From Seminavis robusta (lineage: Eukaryota; Bacillariophyta; Bacillariophyceae; Naviculales; Naviculaceae): 64,000 bases of DNA. The position numbers were made by a program, and so were the translations under genes. Shown here piece by piece: positions 10,360 through 20,153 of the stretch (positions within the stretch are counted from its first letter, which is position 1; each line of letters begins with the position of its first letter). Where the stretch lies: contig CAICTM010000212.1 of the NCBI GenBank assembly GCA_903772945.1, positions 27,050-91,049 of the forward strand, written 5' to 3'. Below the pieces are notes generated by a model. That model searched no databases. It was not told the DNA's origin and was given only the letters and a program-made list of their open reading frames with translations.

Positions 10360-12425
10360 TCAAGCTACTCCAGAGTAGTTGGGTTTGGAGTTGCTGGTAG
10401 CTACCGGCACAATTCCCAGGCGTTTCTCATCTCCTTGCAACTTGATCTTGCAATGCCTTTTCCATTCGATCCAGCCAAGTTTCACGCCACACTTTTCACG
10501 CAGGTTCCAGTCTGTTTCCTTTTTGGCTCCTTCACTCAGATTTTGTGCTCGGTTCAGCAAGTCCAGGTAGATTTCAATCTCACCCTCCAACACAAAGCAT
10601 AGCTTCCTGTAGGCCTCTTGGGTAATCGGTGAGGGATGGTACTTTTCACTTCCGTGAGACACTGCCTTGGTGTTATTAAAGGTAGTGTTTCCGCCCAAGT
10701 AGTTGTTGGCAAGATGTTGGATGTCTTCCCATTGGTTTTCCGTGCGAATGGCCAATACTTCCTTGCCGGGAAAGGCATATGCAGTACTGCTTGCATAGTA
10801 TCTATAGTTAAATTCCAGATGAAAGGAATCGGTTTTGAAGGTGCCGTCTGCAGCGCCACGGGCCTTTTTGCGACAATCCATTTGCTCACGTCGGGATTTG
10901 GTGGCCAAGGATGATGGAACGGTTGTGTTGGGATGTGTTGGATCTGCCTTCCATGGCGACATGACACTTTGTGCAAACTCCTCGGCGGCTGCATATGGAA
11001 AGCAGAATTTGAAGAAGACCCCAGTTGGCCCTTTTGGCCTTTTCTTTAGGCGGTCTCCCAGAGAACAGCCATGCGGCAATGGACTTTCCTTGTAGACACT
11101 CCGATCATCGTAGCAATTGGCCGGATGTGCGTACCGGTATGCGGACAACACTCTATCCACAGGGCTGCGGAGCACGAAGAGGAAGGAAGTGGATTTCCGG
11201 AAATACGATTGTCGGTACGACCACATGTGAAAGTAGTACTGAGTTTGACGTCCCAACAGATCTCGTTTGTTGGGATGTTTCTTGTCAATGCATCGGCGAA
11301 TCTCATTTGGGGTTTGGCCGTGATCCAATGGTAAACGGCATATCAAACTGAGCTTGTCCCGCAAGCTCATGCCTCCAGCCTTGCCAACTTGATGGACACA
11401 AGAAAGAGACACATGAGGTTGATCTGGTAAGCAATTTGGTGGGTTTATGCTTCCAAGCCATAGTTTCGGTCCCACTTACCATGAACAAAGGTTATGATTC
11501 GTTCCTTTATTGTGGGTATCTTTTGAACCACAATCTGGCTGTCTTTCGGGATGACGTTATCTCCTTGTGGTTTTTCGTCGATCGCCTCTCGTTTGCCGGG
11601 GCGTTCTCCTTGTTGCTGTTGCTTCTGGCCACGATTTTCATGTGTGCTTTGCTTCATAGCCTCATTTTGCTTGTTTTGCTTCATATCTACTTGTTGCATG
11701 TTCTGATCACCTTGTCTTTCATACTTGTTCTTATGTTGCCTTTTTGAACTGTTCCGTAACTTCGACTGTGACTCGTCTTCCTTGTTTCCTTTGAGCTTCT
11801 CCGGAGCCTTCATATCCTGCTGTTGCCCCCGCTTCATTTGTTTTACCAGCTCAGTTATAGTCTCTTGCTTTCGGCTCTGCTCTCCTTCCCTTCGCAGTTC
11901 GTCCTCCTCATAGCCTGTCTCATGGCTGTTGTGAATGGCATTGTTCTCTTTTGACCTCTGCTCTGCCGAGTCATTGGAACCAGACAATTGTTGACTCAGT
12001 GGAACAGCAGACGTCCGCACCCTTGTTGTTGAGCCTTTGGGTTGCTGTTTGTTTTTCCTGTCATGGCGTTGTTGCGCTGCTTTAACCTTTGCTTCTGCGT
12101 ACAGCTTTCTTTGCTTTGCATTCTTTGACAGCATTTGATGTTTTGCCTCGTCGCCGGAAATAATTGGAGGTTGTTGTGGATCCGCGACGACAAAAACAGA
12201 ATTGTCAAGAACAGTCAATGATCTCTCTCTGATAGTGGAAGGCGAGGACTGGAACATTGCATGAAAGGATATAAAGGCGAAAACCCAAACTCCAACTCGC
12301 AGCAGATGAACTGAGGACCTCTTTCCGACCAATGGCGAGTGGCTTGGCCTGGCTGCCAATGCGGTCAGACCATCATGGTACCGGTAGTTTCTGCAAGATT
12401 TGTGGACATTCTCTTGATGGTGCAT
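10360..12425 (-). CDS. Type II membrane sulfotransferase, copy 2
   Basis: Proposed complement(join(10360..11387, 11480..12425)), 657 residues. It is a near copy of the upstream-lying gene at 5431-7687: membrane helix at about residues 41-60, Gln/Lys-rich stem, 92-bp intron with GTAAGT donor at 11479, and a spliced VGKAGGMS phosphosulfate loop followed by FLFVLRSPVDRVLSAYR. The catalytic domains match almost residue for residue, apart from a four-residue difference after DRLKK and scattered changes. The stems differ by long insertions and deletions and are far less alike. The start ATG at 12425 is the first in frame; the open frame before it begins with GTG. As with copy 1, a PAPS-dependent Golgi sulfotransferase is well supported, the substrate unknown. 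The C-terminus differs from copy 1 by a short extension. Confidence 0.8.
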
Positions 12426-14177
12426 CTCTGTGAAGCCGAGGAATAAATGCACAATGTCATTTCCGTCACTACCGGATCTGAAGCAAACGGAGGTTTTGTT
12501 GCCAGGTGCCTATGAAAGATATATAATCTGTTCCGAAATGTAACCCAAGCCCTAATGTTCCAGGATTTACAGACGCACAATTGCCTTTTCAAAGAACCTC
12601 GTTCGGTTGCTACAGAAGTGCGTGGGGCCCAAACAAATGCATTGGCTTGGGTTGACAGAACTAAGCTTTGCTACGGGTACTAGTACCGGTACCGGTAGGC
12701 AGCCCTGAGGCTGACCATCAGCCAGCGGAATCAATCAAGATCCAACTTTCAAAGTCAATACTAGTATTCGGAACTACCAAATGGTTGATTTGAAACAACT
12801 TTTTACTTATGTATTGAAGCATGCATTTTGAAACATTTTTTGTGAAGAAGGTGCAAGAGGGCAGAGAATAATGCATTCGGTCTTGGGAAAGACTGAGGAG
12901 GGACAATCGACTCAGAAGGTATCCAGTTGCGCAACTTGTTTCCCTCTCCCGAGCAATCTCCTGTTGCTTGCATCATGGCACCAACAAGAGGCGGTGGCTT
13001 TGTTGGCTTCCTGAAGAGTGGTATCAAGCCTACTACCGCACACGTGAGGATGGCAGCTGGCAATTTCGTCGAGACCTATCGTTGTCCCAAGGCAGTCTCT
13101 CTGGGTACTTTCGCGAATCCATGGCCGAAACCATCAACACCATTCCTCCAAGCATTGTGGCCGCGACAGTTGCGAGATTCAGGATGGCTGGACTACTATG
13201 ATTTGATGCTCGCGCAGACTTTGGTTGTGTGGGCAGGATTTCCGTCGCGGCTCTCTTAGCGCCCTTGCGTCCCAGCGTCAAGCGAAGTGGCGAAATCGGC
13301 AGGAAGTGAATGTAGAACATTATTGCTCCGAGTGGCTACAACACAACAATGGGGGTCTCACGGGTGGGAGGAGTGCAACCTGTAGCGAATTCGTACGTCC
13401 TCGTTGTTGGGTGTCGGTGAGCATTTTGAGTGGCAACGGCTGTGGCAACAGATACTATGCCTACTTTGCAAGGTGGATCTGGCTTGGTGAGGATGCGTTG
13501 ATTGTTCGATTGACTGATTGATTGAATTCAAGGATGCAGCTATGATTCATCGTTCGATTCATCATTCGCTTCGTACATCGCGAACCGGTTGCAGCGAACA
13601 TTGGCTTCCCCTTCTTGTGAGAGCTTTGTGATACCTGGTACTACATGTAGTAGTGTCGAGGTGTTGACACCGTTGGTCAACTGAGTAAGTCGAGATTACT
13701 CAGGTACTGTACCTGGTGTGTACATGATTCGATCAATAATTCATTGGTTGAACTTCGGATGGTGCGGTACGGCGGAATACATAACGTTCTACCAAAGCCA
13801 GCTTCTTCAGCGTTTTCAGAGTGACTGTGACTGAGACTCCAGTCAGTTCATGTTCCATGCGAACTGCGAGCTGCGAGCCACCTCGAGCCACCTCTGACAT
13901 CAAAAGGCAGCAGAAGGTTCTCGCTGCCTTCTTGCTGCCGTACGGTACTATGTACCTTTGTGAATTGAGTTGCGAGGTTGCGACTGCTTCTCAATTCCTT
14001 GATCGTTGGGGAGGATTCCCTTGTTCTCGCGTTCAAGATTCCAGTTTGGAAGTGGTCTCAGTCTGGCTGAGGTTCGGAATACTTCAGTGGGTTCTCTTTC
14101 GGGTCGTATCTGCCAAAAGCACAAGATAAAGTACTAGCTAGTACTGATGAGTATGCCACAAAAACAACACTGGAGCC
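12426..14177. other. Long spacer with no assigned gene
   Basis: It holds a GGTACC palindrome cluster at 12676-12697 and ACTAG/CTAG-rich stretches. Between about 12975 and 13260 two overlapping plus-strand frames look faintly coding (one contains LPEEWYQAYYRTREDG) but each ends early, and I could not join them; a decayed gene is possible. Direct GATTCGATTGATTGATTG-type repeats lie near 13500-13525. Confidence 0.4.
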
Positions 14178-14915
14178 ATGGATACAACTGCAAAGACTCA
14201 AAGCTCGAAGGAGGATTCATCTGATGGTACCCCGGCCGTAGCCGCAAGGGCGACCACCATTCTCACCGGAGAGCAAAGTGATTTCACGTCGGCAACATGG
14301 ACGGAAGATTCACAGCACCAAGATGATCAAGAAGCGTCCATTCCGGCTGAAATCAAAACCACGAAAGGAACTGAGCCCGATCTAGAGAATCCCACACCCA
14401 AGGGGAAACAAACAACAAACTTGGTTCTTGAGCGCCGTGCTAAGCTTTTCCAGGGCTGCCGCACATTTTCTGTGCACAAGAACGGAGAAAAGGTTGGAAC
14501 GCTGTGCAACGGAGGAACCAGAGTCGTCCGGGACGTCGCCAAGGGCGACTGCGTTGAGATTTCCTACGAAGGATCACACAGGGCATCTTATAACACTCTG
14601 GTGTTGGTTGTCAACAGCACCAGTAGACCCTTGAGTTGTCGTCTCAAAAAGACCGGGGATGTCTCCTTTTACTTGGTCCTCGTGGGAGCTCTGATTTTCA
14701 TGGCGTCCGTGCTTGCTGGATACACCTATGGAATGCTGGCGCTTCCGGTATCACTTCTCTTGGCCAGTTCTAGCCTCTACAAGTATTGTCGGGACAGTGA
14801 GTTTCGAAAGGAAATTGTCCCCTGCAACTCCAACAATCGTGATATTGAAGAATACAGTTTGCTGCTGGTCGAGCATCGGCCAGCACAGACTCGCAGTGTC
14901 GCTCCTCTGGGATGA
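14178..14915 (+). CDS. Unknown protein with C-terminal double membrane helix
   Basis: 245 residues, not recognised as any family. The first ~85 residues are acidic, polar and probably disordered. Residues ~85-155 form a compact region containing FSVHKNGEKVGTLCNGG and KGDCVEISYEGSHRASYN, which alternates like a small beta domain. Residues ~161-200 are hydrophobic (FYLVLVGALIFMASVLAGY, then MLALPVSLLLASSSLY), giving a helical hairpin or two membrane spans. The tail is short and polar. No signal peptide, so the soluble part is probably cytosolic with the hairpin set into an organelle membrane. The ATG at 14178 is the first in the frame and follows a GCC. It lies in tandem 307 bp before the START-like gene, but nothing shows that the two are linked in function. 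Confidence 0.6.
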   Translation: MDTTAKTQSSKEDSSDGTPAVAARATTILTGEQSDFTSATWTEDSQHQDDQEASIPAEIKTTKGTEPDLENPTPKGKQTTNLVLERRAKLFQGCRTFSVHKNGEKVGTLCNGGTRVVRDVAKGDCVEISYEGSHRASYNTLVLVVNSTSRPLSCRLKKTGDVSFYLVLVGALIFMASVLAGYTYGMLALPVSLLLASSSLYKYCRDSEFRKEIVPCNSNNRDIEEYSLLLVEHRPAQTRSVAPLG

Positions 14916-15222
14916 GCCAACCTGGCCTTACACGTCCATTTGTACACATCCATACTGTAGTTGATCGATCTTCTAAAATAGCTCGCCACTGGTATCATCT
15001 CGATCGTTCTCCAGCATTCGGACGAGTGATGAAATACTGTGTGCGGGGTTGGTTCGGCCACGTTGAGAGCACAGTTCACCACTGTTGAACAGCGTTGACC
15101 CAGCGAAACCGTGGGACGTATTCAGGCAGTCCGGTGTTTCCAAAGACCAATGCGTTTGGCTCACAATCTGAACAACGTAGACACACACTCCCACTGTTTT
15201 GCGAAAGCTCCTGATCTCTACC

Positions 15223-16110
15223 ATGACAAAGAAAGACTCCTCCGGTAATCTTGGCGTCAAGCTTGCATGGTTTGCGGCAGCCGTATCAGCGTTAGTGGCG
15301 CCTCTAGCCGGCGTCTTGGTTGCGCTCCCTTCCACATGGGCTCCAGGGACAGTTGGCGGCCTCCTGGGTGAAGAAATGCTGGACACGCACCAGAAAGCAA
15401 AGGACTATGCGGACCGTTCCATCCAGGAAGCCCTTCAAATATGGGCAGAGTCAACCACCAACTGGCAAGTAATGCTGGACATGAACGAGCCCCACAACAA
15501 CATGACCCTGGAAGCACGGCGGATCACCGAGGGCCCCTTTTCCAAGTCAGGTGTCTTGTTGACGCGTCAAGTGGGCCGGGTTCCTGGTGTTTCTGCTCAG
15601 GATCTCTACGACTTTTTGATTTCCCCCGAGGGCTTTGCTGTCATTGATCCAATGTCCGATCCAGTGGACTTTGACAAGTACATTGAACGTATCCCCAATT
15701 GGCGTCGAGGTGGCAGGTTGGAAGTTGGAGAATCTTACGTTCCATCCTCATCCTTCAGCAACGAACTTTTATTTGTGGTGTTGAACACTTTTCTACCTGC
15801 AGAACGGCTCTTTGTCTCCAAGTCAATCTTGCATCCTTCCCGACCAGGGCACAGCATCTTTTATGATGGCGACCGAGTCGCTGCCGGGGAGAATGGAAAC
15901 CGTACTCGAGTCATCAACACATATGCCTTGCAAGTCTCTGACAGTGCTGATGGGGTTGCCGAAGTCAAGATCATCGGATACATTGATGGGTTTCCCGCAT
16001 GGGATTTCCTCATAAACTATCTGACTTGCAAGATTGGCCCATCCGAGTTCTTTCCTCGGCTGCATGCTGCGCTAGAAGCACGGCGAACAGCAGACCTAGA
16101 TGTGATGTAG
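15223..16110 (+). CDS. START-like (SRPBCC) lipid-binding protein, membrane-anchored
   Basis: 295 residues from ATG 15223; the frame is open for eight codons upstream from a TTG, which I do not consider the start. Residues ~14-36 are hydrophobic and act as a signal anchor or targeting leader. The rest resembles the START/SRPBCC helix-grip fold: LTRQVGRVPGVSAQDLYDFL opens the domain, DFDKYIERIPNWRRGG and YVPSSSFSNELLFVVLNTF give the central strands, and a long amphipathic C-terminal helix (YLTCKIGPSEFFPRLHAAL) would cap the cavity. Such domains carry sterols, phospholipids or other hydrophobic ligands between membranes. The ligand cannot be read from the sequence. The family call rests on pattern resemblance only. 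Confidence 0.62.
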   Translation: MTKKDSSGNLGVKLAWFAAAVSALVAPLAGVLVALPSTWAPGTVGGLLGEEMLDTHQKAKDYADRSIQEALQIWAESTTNWQVMLDMNEPHNNMTLEARRITEGPFSKSGVLLTRQVGRVPGVSAQDLYDFLISPEGFAVIDPMSDPVDFDKYIERIPNWRRGGRLEVGESYVPSSSFSNELLFVVLNTFLPAERLFVSKSILHPSRPGHSIFYDGDRVAAGENGNRTRVINTYALQVSDSADGVAEVKIIGYIDGFPAWDFLINYLTCKIGPSEFFPRLHAALEARRTADLDVM

Positions 16111-16348
16111 GACATCCTTAAAGACCAATATTTATTTAAGTTTTAGGCAGCTGTCACAATCATGTGTCGCGGTACCGCATCCTGCAGGATCACATATTGG
16201 ACAAGCATTGTTGGCAAACCGTGCCTGTCGATACGGGTAACGCCAGCCTCAACTCGAACTTCATTCATAGATGATTCTATGGCTGGCTAGTTAGTCGGGC
16301 TCATGTATGTAGATATTAGGATTCCTGGCCAGCAACATGCAGTTGTAG

Positions 16349-17236
16349 TTAACTTTTTCGTTTCCGTTTATCATCTGGGGCATGAAAGTTTTCTCGATCG
16401 TAAAAGCACCGCAACAACCTAATGGCTTGATCCTTGAGGACGCCTTCCACAACCGGAAATGGTTTGTCTGTAGTTCCATCATCATCATTTTCATCCGGAG
16501 TGGTACCGGTAGTGTTATTGGTAGTACTATTGGTTGCCGCGTGCAAGGAAAGAATGGACCCACATCCTCCAAATCGATCATTGTGACACCCAAAAATCAC
16601 CTTTCCAATTCCAACGGTGGCCAAGGCTGCACTGCACATGATGCAAGGTTCACAGGTCACGTAGAGATGGCATTGGGAGAGAATGGAAATGGGATAAACT
16701 TGACCAGATCCCCAACCGTCATCCATGGCATCCTTTTCTTCCTGCAGAGCCTTTTGTTGTTCTGGGGTGGTGGCGGATTGTGCCATAATGTAGGGAGGGA
16801 GCCGCAATTGATCCGAGGAGACCCCCAATGTCAACATGCGATCCACGGCCACAATTTCGGCATGACGACTGGCATCTCGGGTGGCATTGACTTGATTGGC
16901 CCCATGCGACACAATGGTTCCTCTAGTAGTGTCATTTGGCAAGACAATGACACATCCCACCGGAACTTCACCAATGGCCAAGGCTGCTTTGGCCACCTTT
17001 AATGCTTGTCGCATAAAGTAGATATCGTCATTGTTTTCCTCATTCAATTTGTTGCCTTTCAAGTTGGAGCTATCATCCATCTTGGAAGTAGAGGTATCAT
17101 TATTATTGTTTGCCATCGGTTCCTCTGTTGGTTCTTCTTGTGGTTCAGTGTGGGGCTGAGACGCCCAGATTAAAAAGATCCGTGGACAGTGGGGCTTTAG
17201 GGTTGAGGTTGCATCTTCTAAAGAGACACCTCGCAT
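16349..17236 (-). CDS. ADAT2: tRNA adenosine-34 deaminase catalytic subunit (ADAT2/Tad2)
   Basis: 295 residues. It deaminates adenosine to inosine at the tRNA wobble position, normally as a heterodimer with ADAT3. The zinc site of the cytidine-deaminase fold is complete: H125-A-E127 (HAEIVAV) with E127 as proton shuttle, and C198/C201 in EPCIMC. GCHNDRFGGCGSIL is the ADAT2 hallmark, and LLRCFYDRENFHAPDDKRKRK matches the family's basic C-terminal tRNA-binding tail. It is longer than the usual ~190 residues because of an Asn/Asp-rich N-terminal extension (about residues 40-75), a ~25-residue insert near 150-175 and an Asn/Thr/Asp-rich loop near 228-250. The first ATG is at 17236; an internal ATG about 40 codons later (MANNNND) could be the true start of the cytosolic form. 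No intron. Confidence 0.92.
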   Translation of the reverse strand: MRGVSLEDATSTLKPHCPRIFLIWASQPHTEPQEEPTEEPMANNNNDTSTSKMDDSSNLKGNKLNEENNDDIYFMRQALKVAKAALAIGEVPVGCVIVLPNDTTRGTIVSHGANQVNATRDASRHAEIVAVDRMLTLGVSSDQLRLPPYIMAQSATTPEQQKALQEEKDAMDDGWGSGQVYPISILSQCHLYVTCEPCIMCSAALATVGIGKVIFGCHNDRFGGCGSILSLHAATNSTTNNTTGTTPDENDDDGTTDKPFPVVEGVLKDQAIRLLRCFYDRENFHAPDDKRKRKS

Positions 17237-17346
17237 CTCGGGGCGAGAGAAGGCATGACATACCAGGGTTACTCCGCATTTTGTCTATTTAAGGCTATTG
17301 TATCTGATTACAGAGTTGCCTAAATGTTCTATGCTCCTTTGTAAAA

Positions 17347-17610
17347 GTGGCTTATGTCTCACAATGTCTCACAATGTCTCACAATGTCTACCAATATTTC
17401 ACAATGTCTCACAATGTCTACCAATGTCTCACTTTGTCTACACAGTACAGTAAAACAGTACAAAAATGTCTCACTTTGTCTACCAATGTCTCACAATGTC
17501 TCACAATGTCTCACAATGTCTCACTTTGTCTACCAATGTATCACTTTGTCTACTAATGTCTCCTAATGTCGCACAATGTCTACTTTGTCTACTTATGTCT
17601 ACTAACTGTG
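17347..17610. repeat. 10-bp minisatellite (TCTCACAATG)n
   Basis: About 26 units of a 10-bp motif, TGTCTCACAA, with variants such as TGTCTACCAA and TGTCTCACTT. It is interrupted near 17440-17465 by a short AGTACAGTAAAACAGTAC palindrome. Variant units are arranged in higher-order blocks (two or three TCTCACAATG followed by TCTACCAATG). Confidence 0.9.
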
Positions 17611-17679
17611 TGTAGACATTTACACTTAATCGCCAAAACACTTTCCCAAACAGACAAAATGCCGAGTAACCCAGGTACT

Positions 17680-18074
17680 GGACCGTCCGACGGTTTTCAC
17701 TCAGGATTTAAAAGCTTCCACCACTGATTAAAAACTTGATCACCACAATTAACGGATTGTTTCTTAAGGTATTGTTTAAGGGATAGTAAACGATTTAAAG
17801 GCTTGTTGTTAAAAGGGATTGTGTATTTATGGGATTGTTTAGGGGATAGTTGAAGAAATAGGGGATAGTTCTTTGGTGTTTCCATTTGGCGTTAAGGGAT
17901 TGTTTAAGGGATAGTCCAAGATTTAAAGGATTGTTTTAAGGGATTGTTTCTTTAAGGGATTGTTTAAGGGATAGTTGATGAGTTAAGGGATTGTTTAAGG
18001 GATTGTTTTAATCGGTCATCAGTCGTGGCAATTTCAAGTTTTTAAAATCCTGTGTGAAAACCGTCGGACGGTCC
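17680..18074. mobile_element. 395-bp non-autonomous element with ~35-bp terminal inverted repeats
   Basis: The left end (17680-17713) GGACCGTCCGACGGTTTTCAC plus CAGGATTTAAAA reappears inverted at 18040-18074, with one mismatch and one extra T. The inside is built of imperfect repeats of TTAAGGGATTGTTTAAGGGATAG and codes for nothing. GTAC lies one base outside each end and could be a target duplication, but it is palindromic and therefore ambiguous. Size and structure fit a MITE. Confidence 0.65.
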
Positions 18075-18569
18075 TGTACACTGTACCAGGTACATGTAGC
18101 CAATATCGTTGCTACTAGCCCTTCCGTTCCTCACCGAAATGTTATCTCCAATACCTTGAATCGTGTCCGTCAACTGCTAAAATTATAATTCTGAACGAGG
18201 AACTCTCCCTTTCTAGGATGAGCTCAATACTGTCGAGCAGTGAGGCACCCTTTAGAAGATGTGCTATTGGCAAGCGGCAAAGGAGTAAATCATGTTCGTA
18301 GAGTCTATTTCGTACGGTTGACTCTTCTTGTTGACAGTAAATCAACCATAACTAGTTCATTTGTTCATCCATTGATTGTACATGATCTACAATTATTTTT
18401 GCTAGTATTCTTTGCCACTTTTGTATGGGTTGTGCTGTACAAGATCATTGGAGTTTTGATGCAGTCTCTTCCTGTTCATACAGTTTCCAAATTCCGTTCT
18501 ACTTCTTGGGTGGTTCACAGTTTTGTCTGCTGGGTGGCTGATTGTGTGCATCATATTGTGTCCTCTCAT

Positions 18570-19810
18570 TCATTCAGTCTGCCATCCCATTGTTGGAAAG
18601 CGCTCATTAAGCATGGAACTGATTTGACTGGCAGTCTCTTCAACAGCACGACCAGTGACTATAGATTGTGGCGCAACAATTGTGAGAAATTCTCTTGCAA
18701 GCATGCATCGAACAGTAATAAAACCATTGGATATGATGTACAAGGTTGTCCATGCAAGTTAAACGTACCATCAATTTCAGTAAACCCATGTTCATCTGCC
18801 AGTCTCCTTGCTTTGGCTAGATCTTTCTTGAGATAGCCCCAGTCGGCATATGTTGATTCTCCACCAGGAATATTGTCAAGTTGTCTTTCCAATCTTGTTT
18901 CTCTTATTCGCTGCAAATCAATAGGATTGAGTGTCAAGCAAAATACTTTTTTCGGATCAACATCAAAAAGTTGTTTGGGTGGATCTAATTCGAGCACCAA
19001 AGGGATGTTGGACACTTTGAGTGCCTGTGACTGAGACAAGAACACTGACAGGGGTGTCTTTCCTGTTCGACTGACTCCAACCAAGACAATATCAGCTTCT
19101 GGTAATAACCACGGTGCCATGCCATCATCAGCTTTCAAGGTAAATTCAATGGCATCGACTTGGCTATAATAGAGCTCTGTCAATTCTCGACGGGCTGGGG
19201 TGCGAGTGCCAGGACCCGCCATGCCAATGGGTTCTCGTTGAAAAAATTCTGTCATGAGATCAAACATGGGTCCCAACAGGTCAACATGGGACAGACCTGC
19301 CTCTTCACACAAATCCACTACCAATTGTCGCATTTTGGGATCGGCAAAGGTAGACACAACCATAGAATTGCGTTCCGCAGCTCGTTCGATAATGGGAGCG
19401 ACTTCTTCTGGTTTGCGAATGAAGGGATACAAATGTTTTTGGGTCAATTCACATGGATCTTCGTCGTCAAATGCCGTGTATCGTTCGTCGCAGCCATTGA
19501 ACTGTGTCAGTGATTTCTCCACAGCACTCTTGGCTGTCACGCCTGTAGTGTCACTCAGAATGACAATGCTCTGACCACGAGGACGTTGTCGAGTTGATCC
19601 CAGCGGCCCCAAAATGGATTTAATCATTTCTTCATCATCTTCGCTACTAGCACCATCCGGCTTGACATAGAAACTCATGTGAAGACAGGTGGATGTTGTG
19701 CGAAATTGCTTTGGTTGAAGGGATGGCTCGTTAGAAGCAGATGGTAGAAAACTGGCCGCTCTGCCAGGCAGAACCATGATTGTAAAGAAGCTTATCAGTA
19801 ACCGTCTCAT
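18570..19810 (-). CDS. PDRP1: Pyruvate phosphate dikinase regulatory protein (DUF299), plastid-type
   Basis: Proposed complement(join(18570..18658, 18769..19810)), 376 residues. This bifunctional kinase/pyrophosphorylase switches PPDK off by ADP-dependent phosphorylation of a threonine next to the catalytic His, and on again by phosphate-dependent dephosphorylation. The N-terminal IVILSDTTGVTAKSAVE and the P-loop GVSRTGKT (about residues 245-252) are family signatures, followed by LNPIDLQRIRETR. The GTACGT donor at 18768 and TATAG acceptor at 18660-18659 remove 110 bp and splice EID to VTGRAVEETA, the conserved C-terminus that the unspliced frame lacks. The leader (ISFFTIMVLPGRAAS-FLPS) fits a diatom signal-plus-transit presequence with Phe at the cleavage site, implying a plastid location near pyruvate/PEP conversion. 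Confidence 0.9.
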
Positions 19811-20153
19811 GCTGTTGTTTGGATGGAAGTGGCTATTGACGATAATGAGGTGGGTTCTATGGGGTTTTAGAAGAGGCGCTGATGGATTTTTGGCATCCAG
19901 CCAAGTCCCTCTTCTCCTTGACGGTTGACGACGGTACCGGTACGGTAACTGTAGGGTTGGAGATACGAACCGTCAGGTCGGATGGAAGTCTGGAAGAGCA
20001 CCCCACCGAAAGATATGCTGGGAGCCAAGACCCTTCTTCGAACATCAACATAACCTGAAGCGGCAGCAAGTATTGAGGTGGGTCCTCTACGCTGCAACTG
20101 TGGGTTGTTCTCATAATCTTGTTTTAGCGGTTGTTGATTGATAGTACAAAAAA
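19811..20153. other. Divergent promoter region
   Basis: 343 bp between the starts of two divergently transcribed genes, PPDK regulatory protein (minus) and the DUF899 protein (plus). A GACGGTACCGGTACGG palindrome lies near 19928. No TATA-like element stands out. The antisense frame at 19867-20331 runs into the DUF899 gene and is not believable. Confidence 0.5.

Larger units (their letters stand above)
8487..12537. repeat. Segmental duplication, copy 2 (sulfotransferase unit)
   Basis: Tandem partner of 4830-7785 in the same orientation. It is about 1.1 kb longer because of an internal insert at 8637-10038, partly offset by deletions in the stem-coding part of the gene. Near-identity is greatest over the catalytic exon (10360-11387) and weakest over the stem. 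Confidence 0.85.
17237..18569. other. Repeat-rich spacer
   Basis: It contains the minisatellite at 17347-17610, the inverted-repeat element at 17680-18074 and about 490 bp of unique sequence before the PPDK regulatory protein's stop codon. No gene; ORFs across the repeats are artefacts. Confidence 0.6.

Noticed and set aside
12975-13259. Plus-strand ORFs of 77-110 codons
   Set aside because: Two frames look weakly coding but end early, no splice connects them and no family is recognised.
15199-15222. Earlier start of the START-like protein
   Set aside because: The frame is open but begins with TTG; the first ATG is at 15223.
17347-17566. Two overlapping ORFs with repeated SQCLTMSHNV
   Set aside because: They are translations of the 10-bp minisatellite; no start context or gene-like composition.
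17347-17610. Possible CRISPR array
   Set aside because: The repeat is short, degenerate and lacks unique spacers, and the DNA is eukaryotic nuclear.
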